Source: Parasalinivibrio latis
Lineage (GTDB): Bacteria > Pseudomonadota > Gammaproteobacteria > Enterobacterales > Vibrionaceae
DNA: 64,000 nt
Direction of reading: 5' to 3'
NCBI RefSeq assembly: GCF_036825535.1
Contig: NZ_CP098812.1
Span: forward strand, 2,170,001-2,234,000
The notes under the pieces are model-generated. The model searched no databases and was not told where the DNA came from. It was given only the letters and a program-made list of their open reading frames with translations. The translations under genes and the position numbers were made by a program. Within the stretch, counting starts at the first letter, position 1. Each line of letters starts with the position of its first letter. Shown in pieces: positions 26,646-34,133 of this stretch.

Positions 26646-27773
26646 TTAGTTAATTACAGCTGTGAGGTGGTTATCCCACATTACATCTCCGTATGATTGG
26701 CTACGACCCACCTTCCCCATAACCTTTTCCTCTTTAAGCCGTACCACCCTGCCAATTCCGGAGCTGAGCCAAACGTCACCAGAGCCTGATGCGCCGGCTG
26801 CATCAGATAGTGATGATAAAGAAAGTAGCAGGCCTGTATCCCTATCCCAGCAACCGTAGCAATTCCCCCTCGGAGAGGTGGCAACAATGATTTTGTCGGT
26901 AACCGTGACACTGGCAACATAGCCGTCAAATCGTCTCCATTCCCCCCAGGATGCTGCCAACATCCGGTATTCACCACCCGGCCGGTGGGTGGCGACCAAA
27001 GGAAGTACCGTTTCATCTGTATCCCCCTGGTATTGCTGGCCGGTAACTACCAGGCCATCCTCCACAGCAAGGTGCCGGATACTGAGTTGGTTATCAGGCA
27101 ACCTGACCCGCTCTATGGTTTTCCCTTTAGACAAGGAAACATACACCAAGGACGGCTCCATGGTTTCCAGATTGAGCTTTTTACGCTCGCGGGTATGAAT
27201 ACCGCCAACTGCCACCACCAGGGTATCATCGTCAAAGAGAGCAAGTTCATGGGGCCCAATACCGACACCGGTAATTTCACCTGAGCGTGTGAGGCCATTT
27301 CTGACATCGAAGACACCTATACTCCCCGCACTGGATTCAAAAGTACCTTCGGTTGCAAACAGCGTGTTCCCATCTGCAGACAAAACAGCATGGCCGTAAA
27401 AATAGTTGCCATCTCCAGGGACCGCAGATGCGTAATGCTCTCCGGTTTTATAGTTGAATGCTTCAATGAATTTCCCTGGACGGCGTGCAACAGCAAATGC
27501 CAGATCACCGTGTTGCTGAACTGCAACTCCATGCCCTCTGGCAGGCAACGGGTACCTTTGCAGCAGCCTCCCTCCGGTATCGGAGACCGCCGCATAGAAG
27601 TTACCCTTGGCATCCTTGGCGCACCCCAGCAGAGAGACACGCTCATTGTCCCCAATTTCAGTGGCAAGCAGCCTTGCAGGGTTATACAGGGACAAGACTG
27701 TACCGGCTGCTGCCAGGCTTGCTAATTTCTGCAGCGCTCCGCGCCGGGATGTATCAGTCGCCATCGGTTGCAT
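26646..27773 (-). CDS. DUF1513 Tat-exported protein of the imelysin operon
   Basis: A 375-residue protein beginning with a twin-arginine signal (SRRGALQKLASLAAAGTVLSL), so it is folded before export. The rest is a repeated beta-sheet pattern typical of a beta-propeller (GHGVAVQQHGDLAF, GIGPHELALFDDDTLVVAVG). DUF1513 proteins regularly accompany imelysin and di-heme cytochrome genes; their function is unknown. The ATG at 27773 has GAGGGG a few bases upstream and overlaps the end of the second imelysin gene by 20 bases. The frame is open about 300 bases further upstream, but that part is inside the imelysin gene and does not look like protein. Confidence 0.82.
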   Translation of the reverse strand: MQPMATDTSRRGALQKLASLAAAGTVLSLYNPARLLATEIGDNERVSLLGCAKDAKGNFYAAVSDTGGRLLQRYPLPARGHGVAVQQHGDLAFAVARRPGKFIEAFNYKTGEHYASAVPGDGNYFYGHAVLSADGNTLFATEGTFESSAGSIGVFDVRNGLTRSGEITGVGIGPHELALFDDDTLVVAVGGIHTRERKKLNLETMEPSLVYVSLSKGKTIERVRLPDNQLSIRHLAVEDGLVVTGQQYQGDTDETVLPLVATHRPGGEYRMLAASWGEWRRFDGYVASVTVTDKIIVATSPRGNCYGCWDRDTGLLLSLSSLSDAAGASGSGDVWLSSGIGRVVRLKEEKVMGKVGRSQSYGDVMWDNHLTAVIN

Positions 27774-28764
27774 TAAACCCCTCAACAATGCCCAACACCG
27801 GTGCGGCCTCATCCGAGAGTGCAATACGGATGTACTCCAATTCATTGTAAATACCAAGCAATTTGCGGTATCCACTCTCAGTATGGAGCATTCCCCAGGC
27901 AGTACCCCGTACCGGGAATGCCTCAACCAACAGGTTAAAATGCTTGCCGAGACGATCAGCCAATTCCGTTTTTCCACGTTCGCGAAGCTCAGCATCAAGT
28001 CCACCTCCATTCGCGAAATAGAGTGCCTGCAAGGCGACAGAGCTTGCCTTGAGACTTTCCAGGGATGAACGTGAGCGCCACGCTTCAAGCTGGTAAGGCT
28101 TTGGAGAGCCTGGCTTACCCAAAGGTCTGGCCAACTTTTTCATCACAAAATCAAACTGGTTTGCCAATGCACGGAAATAGGCATCCTTCCGCACTTTTTC
28201 CGGCGCACCTGCCCACGGGTCTTCATTCCAAGCTTCAGTGAGAAGGCCGGATGTCGCAGCAAGATGTCCACTTACTGCTTCACCAAGTTGACAAAAACGA
28301 TCAGTTCTGCGGTCAGCATTTTCATCAAACAGAAGCCACTCCAAAGCGCCCAGCCCCTGGGCTGCAACGCTTTGTGTTGCCATGTAAGCCGGACTGAGTT
28401 CCTGTTTCCCTTTCATCAGGTGGGAGAGCTTTCTCCCGGTTGTGTTCTTCTTGTCCGGATAGAACTGGATTTGCCAGGCCAGTGTCATGGCTTGTTCTGG
28501 CCCCTGTTCCTGTCCTTGTAATGACATCCAGGACATAAACGCCGTTTTCCACTGCAATTTAAGCCCGGTCAGGCTTTCAACGGATCTTTTTTGGCAGTAA
28601 GCCCTGACCCCTTCATCCAGGGCAACAGCAGCCATCTGGAAATTCACAGCTCGTTGTTGTTGCAAAGGCAAGTATCCGTCGTGGGTGGTTGCTGCGTTTG
28701 TAAGGCAACCGGAAACTAACCCCATACTTATCACAGCAAGCAAAAATAGCTTTGTTTTGCCCAT
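27754..28764 (-). CDS. Imelysin-family lipoprotein with altered metal motif
   Basis: A 336-residue lipoprotein: signal peptide with LVSGC (Cys20). The body is the imelysin fold, two helical bundles, recognised by the pattern QWKTAFMSWM, GALEWLLFD and LEAWRSRSSLESLKAS. In the first imelysin of this operon the GxHxxE signature is intact (GYHAIE), but here the equivalent reads GLGALE, with Gly replacing the His. It may therefore bind metal differently or serve as a structural partner. It overlaps the DUF1513 gene by 20 bases and follows the cytochrome gene by 29 bases. Confidence 0.8.
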   Translation of the reverse strand: MGKTKLFLLAVISMGLVSGCLTNAATTHDGYLPLQQQRAVNFQMAAVALDEGVRAYCQKRSVESLTGLKLQWKTAFMSWMSLQGQEQGPEQAMTLAWQIQFYPDKKNTTGRKLSHLMKGKQELSPAYMATQSVAAQGLGALEWLLFDENADRRTDRFCQLGEAVSGHLAATSGLLTEAWNEDPWAGAPEKVRKDAYFRALANQFDFVMKKLARPLGKPGSPKPYQLEAWRSRSSLESLKASSVALQALYFANGGGLDAELRERGKTELADRLGKHFNLLVEAFPVRGTAWGMLHTESGYRKLLGIYNELEYIRIALSDEAAPVLGIVEGFNATDGD

Positions 28765-28793
28765 CGGCCTTCCTTGTGTTTCGGGGTGATTAA

Positions 28794-30179
28794 TTAAAGG
28801 GAGTGCAAAAATGCCACTAGAGCTTCTCGCTCATTGTGGGACATCTGCAATACACGGTCGCGTGAAGGCAGGGCTTCACCGCCGTGCCACAGGACAGCCT
28901 CCATAACATTGCGTGCACGGCCGTCATGTAAAAAGAAGGTGTGTCCGTTTACTTCTTGGGTATATCCCAATCCCCAAAGCGGTGCAGTACGCCATTCTTG
29001 CCCGTTGGCGATAAATTCCGGCCTGTTGTCTGCAAGCCCCGACCCCATGTCGTGCAAAAGCATATCGGTATACGGACGAATGACCTGGTTGCTAAGTGCT
29101 GGCTTGTCTTTTATGTCACCTGTTCTCAATTCTGCCTTGTGGCAACTTTCACAACCGGCTTCAGCAAACAGTGATTTCCCTTTCACGACCTGAGGGCGTT
29201 TGATATCCCTTCTCATAGGAACAGCAAGGTGTTGGGTATAGAATTCGACAAAGCCAAGAATGTTGTCACTGACCTCCGGCGAGCCGCCGTTTGGCATTTT
29301 CTGGCAGATATCCTGCGAACCCGAGCAGTTTTCTGCTGGGAACAGCGATGACGTCAGCCCGAGATCGCCGTTGAACGCCCCAGCGTTTTGTTGCATTAAA
29401 TTCGGTTGGCCTGCTTTCCAGCCAAATCGGCCGATGACAGTTTCTTTTTTACGGACATCCCAAACCCGGTTTACTCGTCCGGAAATGCCGTCACCGTTCG
29501 CATCATCCGGGTCTTCCAACGCAATGAGGGTTTCATCTGGCACAGACTCCAGGAGCCCAAGCCCAATCATTGGAGGGGCCACCCTGGCTGACATCTGGAT
29601 ATTTGCATCCAGCTCGCCGTAATTCAGTTCAGAAATGGAAAGTACCGGTTTCCGAAGTTCAATTTTCTCGCCATCAGCAAAGGTAACGATGACCGGTTCA
29701 TAACTCAGATCTATCTGCCCTTCCGGCTGGATTCCGGGAAGCGCAAAATCCTGTAGTTGCCCGCCATAAACCGGATCCGGGATATTACCGGACGTGACCA
29801 GCGCTTTTTTCTGTTCCGCCGTGACGGCAGGGATACTTAGCCTCACCAGCATCGAAACGGCGTTAGCATCCCCTGGCTCCGGCGGGTGTCCCCGGCCGTC
29901 TTTGACATGGCAGTTCTGGCAGCCATTGGTGTTGAAAAGAGGACCTAGACCGTCCCGGGCATCCGTTGAAGCCGGTGCCTGAACCCAGGGGTTACGGAAA
30001 AAACTGTTACCGACACTGAAATCTATTTTGCTGGTCAGTGGCAGGTTAGCTGCAGGAAGGGAAAATGCGTTGGGTCCGGTTTTAGAAACGGTTGTTTGGC
30101 CACCAGACAGATGTTCAGCGGCAAAAGAGGTTTGTGAAAATAAAGTCGCGGCCAACGCCATTATAAATAGGTTTTTCAT
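28794..30179 (-). CDS. Di-heme c-type cytochrome (DUF1111/thiol-oxidase-like)
   Basis: A 461-residue periplasmic precursor with a signal peptide ending at about FAA (residue 21). Two heme c motifs are present: CQNCH at about 86 and CESCH at about 345. A Ca-binding-like DPDDANGDGISGR lies between them. The family (di-heme oxidoreductase, DUF1111) resembles bacterial MauG/CcpA peroxidases in having two hemes. In imelysin operons it is thought to have a redox role in iron handling, for example changing the iron oxidation state; this is an inference. Next gene downstream starts 29 bases away. Confidence 0.85.
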   Translation of the reverse strand: MKNLFIMALAATLFSQTSFAAEHLSGGQTTVSKTGPNAFSLPAANLPLTSKIDFSVGNSFFRNPWVQAPASTDARDGLGPLFNTNGCQNCHVKDGRGHPPEPGDANAVSMLVRLSIPAVTAEQKKALVTSGNIPDPVYGGQLQDFALPGIQPEGQIDLSYEPVIVTFADGEKIELRKPVLSISELNYGELDANIQMSARVAPPMIGLGLLESVPDETLIALEDPDDANGDGISGRVNRVWDVRKKETVIGRFGWKAGQPNLMQQNAGAFNGDLGLTSSLFPAENCSGSQDICQKMPNGGSPEVSDNILGFVEFYTQHLAVPMRRDIKRPQVVKGKSLFAEAGCESCHKAELRTGDIKDKPALSNQVIRPYTDMLLHDMGSGLADNRPEFIANGQEWRTAPLWGLGYTQEVNGHTFFLHDGRARNVMEAVLWHGGEALPSRDRVLQMSHNEREALVAFLHSL

Positions 30180-30262
30180 GGCTCAATACATCCAGTGTAA
30201 GAAAGCGTAAAAGCAGCGAACCGTTCCCCGGCCCGCTGCCTTGTCGTTATTATTTTCTTTGT

Positions 30263-31519
30263 TTAAAACTGGTGGTCAGCAGTATCCGGGTTGAGATTGC
30301 TTACCCCAATGATCTTCGCAGCCTCTTCAATGCCTTTTGTCTGAGCAACCAGAGAGAAGATCGTGTCATTTACCAGTGCATTGCCGGACGCATTATTCGA
30401 AGCAATAAGCTGGTCAAAGTGCTTGTTCTTTTTCTCTGCGGACTCTACCAGCTTGTACACCTGGGTCCGGGTCTGGTCGAACTGCTTCATGATTGATTTT
30501 GCGGCTTTGGCATCTTTGCTTTTCACCAAATCGTAGACCGATGAGCCCTGGAACTTGCTGCCGTCAACACGGGTATAAGTGCCGGTAAAGACGTTGTAGA
30601 TACCCTGCTCATTGTAGAAATGGGAATTGTGGGTATTATCGGAGAAGCAGTCATGCTCGTCTTCGGTAGAGTTTGCTTCCAGAGCAACTTTCATTCGCTC
30701 CCCCGCCAATTCCCCCAGCGAAAGGGATCCCATGCCAAACAGGATTTTACGCAAGCCCTGCTCTGCTGATTCGCCGGTCAGCTCAGCCCGATAGTTGTCT
30801 TTGTTGCCTGCAGCCCACTGGCCTTTCATCCACGCGAGATCTGCCACCAAAAGATCAGCTGCTGCTTTTAGGTATTCTCCGCGACGAACGCAGTTACCAT
30901 TAGTACAGCCACTTCCCTGAATGAAGTCGGTATAAGGACGCTCACCGGCACCTGCACTGGTGCCATTCAGATCCTGCCCCCAAAGCAAAAACTCAATTGC
31001 ATGGTAGCCGGTGGCAACATTGGCTTCAGATCCGCCAAGTTCATTGAGATCAGCCAAAAGATCAGAGGTCAGCTTCGAAACATCAATGCTGTCAGCGCCA
31101 ATTTGGATCGACTTATTGGCGACAATATTGGCATTTGCGCCTTCATTCCCAAGCTCATATTGGTAATCACTGGCTACATAATCAATCATGCCTTCATCCA
31201 ACGGCCAGGCATTCAGCTGTCCTTCCCAGTCATCCACAATGCCGTTGCCAAAACGGAAAACCTCAGATTGCTGATAAGGAACCCGTGACGCCAGCCAGGC
31301 TTGTTTTGCATTCTCAAGAGACTGTGATGAAGGTTTTGCGAGAAATGCGTCCAACGCCTTTTCAAGGCTCACAGCTGTTGTATGAGCATCGCTGTACACG
31401 TTATACGCCAGGTCAGCATAGCTGTTTACAACTTCTTCTGGATTAGCAGCAAAAGCTGATACAGGCAAAGCGGTGAGCGCAAGCGCAACGAGGTTGCGTT
31501 TTACGGGATGGTTGAACAT
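30263..31519 (-). CDS. Imelysin-family iron-regulated periplasmic protein (IrpA-like)
   Basis: A 418-residue exported protein; signal peptide cleaved after AFA (about residue 25). It contains the imelysin GxHxxE motif as GYHAIE (171-176), close to an FLLWGQDLN block, as in IrpA, EfeO-type and ICMP proteins, which bind iron or act in its uptake. It is the first gene of a four-gene operon, followed 83 bases later by the di-heme cytochrome. An AAGGAAG ribosome site precedes the ATG, and a Fur-like box lies about 35-50 bases upstream. Historical annotation as a peptidase is not supported by motif evidence here. Confidence 0.87.
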   Translation of the reverse strand: MFNHPVKRNLVALALTALPVSAFAANPEEVVNSYADLAYNVYSDAHTTAVSLEKALDAFLAKPSSQSLENAKQAWLASRVPYQQSEVFRFGNGIVDDWEGQLNAWPLDEGMIDYVASDYQYELGNEGANANIVANKSIQIGADSIDVSKLTSDLLADLNELGGSEANVATGYHAIEFLLWGQDLNGTSAGAGERPYTDFIQGSGCTNGNCVRRGEYLKAAADLLVADLAWMKGQWAAGNKDNYRAELTGESAEQGLRKILFGMGSLSLGELAGERMKVALEANSTEDEHDCFSDNTHNSHFYNEQGIYNVFTGTYTRVDGSKFQGSSVYDLVKSKDAKAAKSIMKQFDQTRTQVYKLVESAEKKNKHFDQLIASNNASGNALVNDTIFSLVAQTKGIEEAAKIIGVSNLNPDTADHQF

Positions 31520-31551
31520 GGTAACTTCCTTGATAGTGACGATTGTTAATC

Positions 31552-31570
31552 CAAACGATAATCGTTGTTA
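31552..31570 (-). promoter_or_regulatory. Fur-like box upstream of the imelysin operon
   Basis: The sequence CAAACGATAATCGTTGTTA contains the perfect palindrome ACGATAATCGT (31555-31565) and resembles the GATAATGATAATCATTATC Fur consensus. It lies 33-51 bases before the start codon of the iron-regulated imelysin gene. Together with the gene content this supports repression by iron-loaded Fur. Confidence 0.65.
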
Positions 31571-31741
31571 TTTGCACTACTATATAGATTTGACAATTAT
31601 GTTCAAGACATACCCTGAATCAATTTGAAACACCTGAGCGTTTTCGAACCTGCATAAGCGGCACAATTTTGCAACAAGCCCTTTGCACAGGGGCCTGCTC
31701 TGGTGTACCTTGCCGCAATAATGCATAAACCAAGGCAGGCA

Positions 31742-32230
31742 ATGGAAAAACATGAAGAAGTGCTGGTCGCACTCCGGCAAATTATGCGCGCCATCGACCT
31801 TCATTCTCGCAAACTCAACAAAACGTCCGGATTGACCGGCCCTCAGCTTGTTATCATGCGGGCCATGCGCGAACTCGGCCAGGTCACCATCCGGCATCTT
31901 GCCGCTGAAACCAACATGAGTCAGGCCACAGCCACCACCATTCTTGATCGCCTTGAAAAGCGCGGATTGATCGTTCGCCAAAGAAGCAATGTGGATAAGC
32001 GGAAAGTTCACCCGCACCTGACCGAAGAAGGCGAAGCGCTGCTTGCCAACGCTCCCCGTCCGCTTCAGGACAGCTTCATAAACCGCTTTCAGGAATTGGA
32101 AGAGTGGGAGCAGTCGCTGTTGTTGTCTTCCGTACAGCGTATCTCTTCGATGATGAATGCAGATAATCTGGATGTAGCTCCACTGCTGGAAATGCAGAGC
32201 CTTACACACCATCCGGAAGAAAAGGCGTAA
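31742..32230 (+). CDS. MarR-family transcriptional regulator
   Basis: A 162-residue winged-helix regulator. The HTH (about 55-100: RHLAAETNMSQATATTILDRLEKRGL) and the wing RSNVDKRKVHPHLT are clear. The N-terminus MEKHEEVLVALRQIMRAIDL resembles the EctR/CosR subgroup that controls compatible-solute genes in vibrios and halophiles, but no ectoine or glycine-betaine genes are in the window, so this is tentative. The ATG at 31742 has AAGG 6 bases upstream; the frame is open back to 31703. It is divergent from the imelysin operon, and 222 bases of control DNA lie between them. Confidence 0.82.
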   Translation: MEKHEEVLVALRQIMRAIDLHSRKLNKTSGLTGPQLVIMRAMRELGQVTIRHLAAETNMSQATATTILDRLEKRGLIVRQRSNVDKRKVHPHLTEEGEALLANAPRPLQDSFINRFQELEEWEQSLLLSSVQRISSMMNADNLDVAPLLEMQSLTHHPEEKA

Positions 32231-32251
32231 GCCTTTGAATTCACCCTATTA

Positions 32252-32279
32252 AAAAAACCGGCATAAAAGCCGGTTTTTT
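32252..32279. terminator. Bidirectional terminator between the MarR and ydhF genes
   Basis: Stem AAAAAACCGGC (32252-32262) and GCCGGTTTTTT (32269-32279), with A and T runs on both sides, between two convergent genes. A textbook two-way intrinsic terminator. Confidence 0.9.
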
Positions 32280-32302
32280 CATGTCACTTCAGCCGATGAG
32301 AC

Positions 32303-33214
32303 TTAAGGCACACCATGTCCTTTAGAAGCGACCCAAACGCGATACCATTGCTCGCGGGTCAGTGCCAGCGACATCGCTTCCACCACAGATTTCACGCGTT
32401 CAATTTTACCAGAGCCCACAATCGGCAGTGCACCGCACGGCAGCATGTTCACCCAGGCATACACAACCTGATCAATGGATACACCACCCAACTCTTCAGC
32501 CAGCTCCTCAAGAACTGCTTTCACCCGCAAGACCTGTTCAGATTGTTCAGTGAACAGACTTCCCCCGGCAAGGCAAGACCACGCCATTGGACGAATACGC
32601 TTCATCTGCAATTGATCAAGGGTACCGTCTTCCGTTACAGATAAATTCAGAGGGTTAATCTCTACCTGGTTGGTTACCAGGCCACCAGCCACTCGGGATT
32701 CCAACAGTGCAAACTGCGATGGCGTGAAATTGGACACACCGAAATGGGAGACTTTTCCTGCCTGCTTCAGTTCATTGAAAACGTCTGCGACTTCATCCGC
32801 ATCCATCAGAAAGTCAGGTCGGTGAATAAGCAACACATCAATGTTCTCAACACCCAGCCGACTCAGGGAGTTGTCAACAGACGCTAGGATATGTGCCTTG
32901 CTGGTGTCGTAGTAGTTAATTTTTCTTTCCGGGTCGCCACAGGTCAGTTTGATATCGCACTTGGTGACAATTTCAATTTTGTCCCGCAATGACGGCTCAA
33001 GTTTCAACCCCTCACCGAACAAGGTTTCACAACTGTACCCGCCATAGATATCAGCGTGGTCCACCGTAGTGATACCTAATTCAATATGTTGTTTGAGGAA
33101 ATCAAGGCGCTGCACGGGGGTCATACCCCACTCCGCCATACGCCAGTACCCCTGGACCAAACGGGAAAACGCGGGTCCATCTGGAGAGAGTGCTACACGC
33201 TCTATTGAAGACAT
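32303..33214 (-). CDS. ydhF: Aldo/keto reductase YdhF
   Basis: A 303-residue NADPH-dependent oxidoreductase of the aldo/keto reductase barrel. Catalytic residues are visible: Asp/Tyr in TTVDHADIYGGY, Lys in IVTKCDIK and His in LLIHRPD. The cofactor-binding end reads PIVGSGKIERV. Sequence blocks such as QVVYAWV and FGVSNFTPSQFALL agree closely with E. coli YdhF, whose substrate is unknown. The ATG at 33214 has AAGGA 8 bases upstream; the ATG three codons before it is too close. The next gene upstream, an alpha/beta hydrolase, ends 47 bases away on the same strand. Confidence 0.9.
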   Translation of the reverse strand: MSSIERVALSPDGPAFSRLVQGYWRMAEWGMTPVQRLDFLKQHIELGITTVDHADIYGGYSCETLFGEGLKLEPSLRDKIEIVTKCDIKLTCGDPERKINYYDTSKAHILASVDNSLSRLGVENIDVLLIHRPDFLMDADEVADVFNELKQAGKVSHFGVSNFTPSQFALLESRVAGGLVTNQVEINPLNLSVTEDGTLDQLQMKRIRPMAWSCLAGGSLFTEQSEQVLRVKAVLEELAEELGGVSIDQVVYAWVNMLPCGALPIVGSGKIERVKSVVEAMSLALTREQWYRVWVASKGHGVP

Positions 33215-33261
33215 AAGATACATCCTTTAACTGTCAGCCACCCGTACAAGATGGCACTAAT

Positions 33262-34077
33262 TCACGCATACACCCGGGCAAAGAAAGTTGTCAGGGCTTG
33301 GGTAACAAATTCCGGATTTTCGAGATTGCTGATATGACCTGCTCCTGGCACAACCTGAAGCTCACTGCCTGTAATCGCATCATTCATCAGGTAGGATTCA
33401 AAGACCGGCCGTGGTTTATCTTCTGTGCCCACCATAATCAGGGTTGGCAAGGCAAGCTTCTCTACATCATCAAACGCATCTCTGCGATTGAAAACCAGCT
33501 TCCCCATTTCCACTACATCCAGGGCTTTTTGCCCAGTCAATCCTGCCAGTTTTTCATGGAAAGCGTTAACCAATGCCGGTGCTGTATCCGTAGCTTTTGC
33601 GCTGAAAAACAGCGGTACAACCGCTTCCATAACCGGCTCGGGAATGCATTCTGCGTTAGAAATTACATCAAACATTCCAAAATACTTCTTGTGCAGGACT
33701 TCCGGCTCTAAACCGATAAAGGTGTCCATCAACACCAATGAAGTCACTCTCTGTGGGGCTTTAAGAGCAACTTCCGTTCCCCACATACCCCCGACGGAAA
33801 GTCCAACAACAGAAAACTCATGGATATCCAGATGGTCCATTAACGCCAGGATGTCGTCAGCATAATCGACCAGTGAAAGCGTGCTTTCCGGTAATGAATC
33901 AGAACCACCGTGCGCCCATAAGTCCGGGACAATACAGCGGTAGTGGCAGCTTAACGTTTCAATTTGTGGCGCCCACATTTGGGCATCCCATAAATAGCTG
34001 TGGCCGAACAGCAGGACTGGGCCGCTGCCCACGTCCTGATAAGCCATTTGTCTGTTTTTATAATGAAAAACGGGCAT
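33262..34077 (-). CDS. Alpha/beta-fold hydrolase (probable esterase)
   Basis: A 271-residue hydrolase. The nucleophile elbow GLSVGG carries the Ser; the acid is probably the Asp in LIMVGTEDKPRP and the His in GAGHISNLENPEFV completes the triad. An oxyanion block FGHSYLWDAQMW lies near the N-terminus. It looks cytoplasmic and is related to esterases and 3-oxoadipate enol-lactonases; the substrate is unknown. The ATG at 34077 is preceded by GAGGGA. It lies downstream of the mukB terminator and may share a transcript with ydhF. Confidence 0.82.
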   Translation of the reverse strand: MPVFHYKNRQMAYQDVGSGPVLLFGHSYLWDAQMWAPQIETLSCHYRCIVPDLWAHGGSDSLPESTLSLVDYADDILALMDHLDIHEFSVVGLSVGGMWGTEVALKAPQRVTSLVLMDTFIGLEPEVLHKKYFGMFDVISNAECIPEPVMEAVVPLFFSAKATDTAPALVNAFHEKLAGLTGQKALDVVEMGKLVFNRRDAFDDVEKLALPTLIMVGTEDKPRPVFESYLMNDAITGSELQVVPGAGHISNLENPEFVTQALTTFFARVYA

Positions 34078-34098
34078 AGTGCTTCCCTCAAATGCCAA

Positions 34099-34122
34099 AA
34101 AGCCCCGAGAAACCGGGGCTTT
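34099..34122 (-). terminator. Terminator of the mukF-mukE-mukB operon
   Basis: Stem AAAGCCCCG (34099-34107) and CGGGGCTTT (34114-34122). On the minus strand it follows mukB by 11 bases and is trailed by TTT. It ends just before the next gene's ribosome site. Confidence 0.85.
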
Positions 34123-34133
34123 GAAGATATTAC

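Noticed and set aside
27774..28088. 5' extension of the DUF1513 gene
   Set aside because: It lies inside the imelysin gene, has non-protein-like composition, and the ATG at 27773 has a ribosome site and leads straight into a Tat signal.
31580..32212. Minus-strand frame of 210 codons over the MarR gene
   Set aside because: The plus-strand protein is a clear MarR regulator with a full helix-turn-helix.
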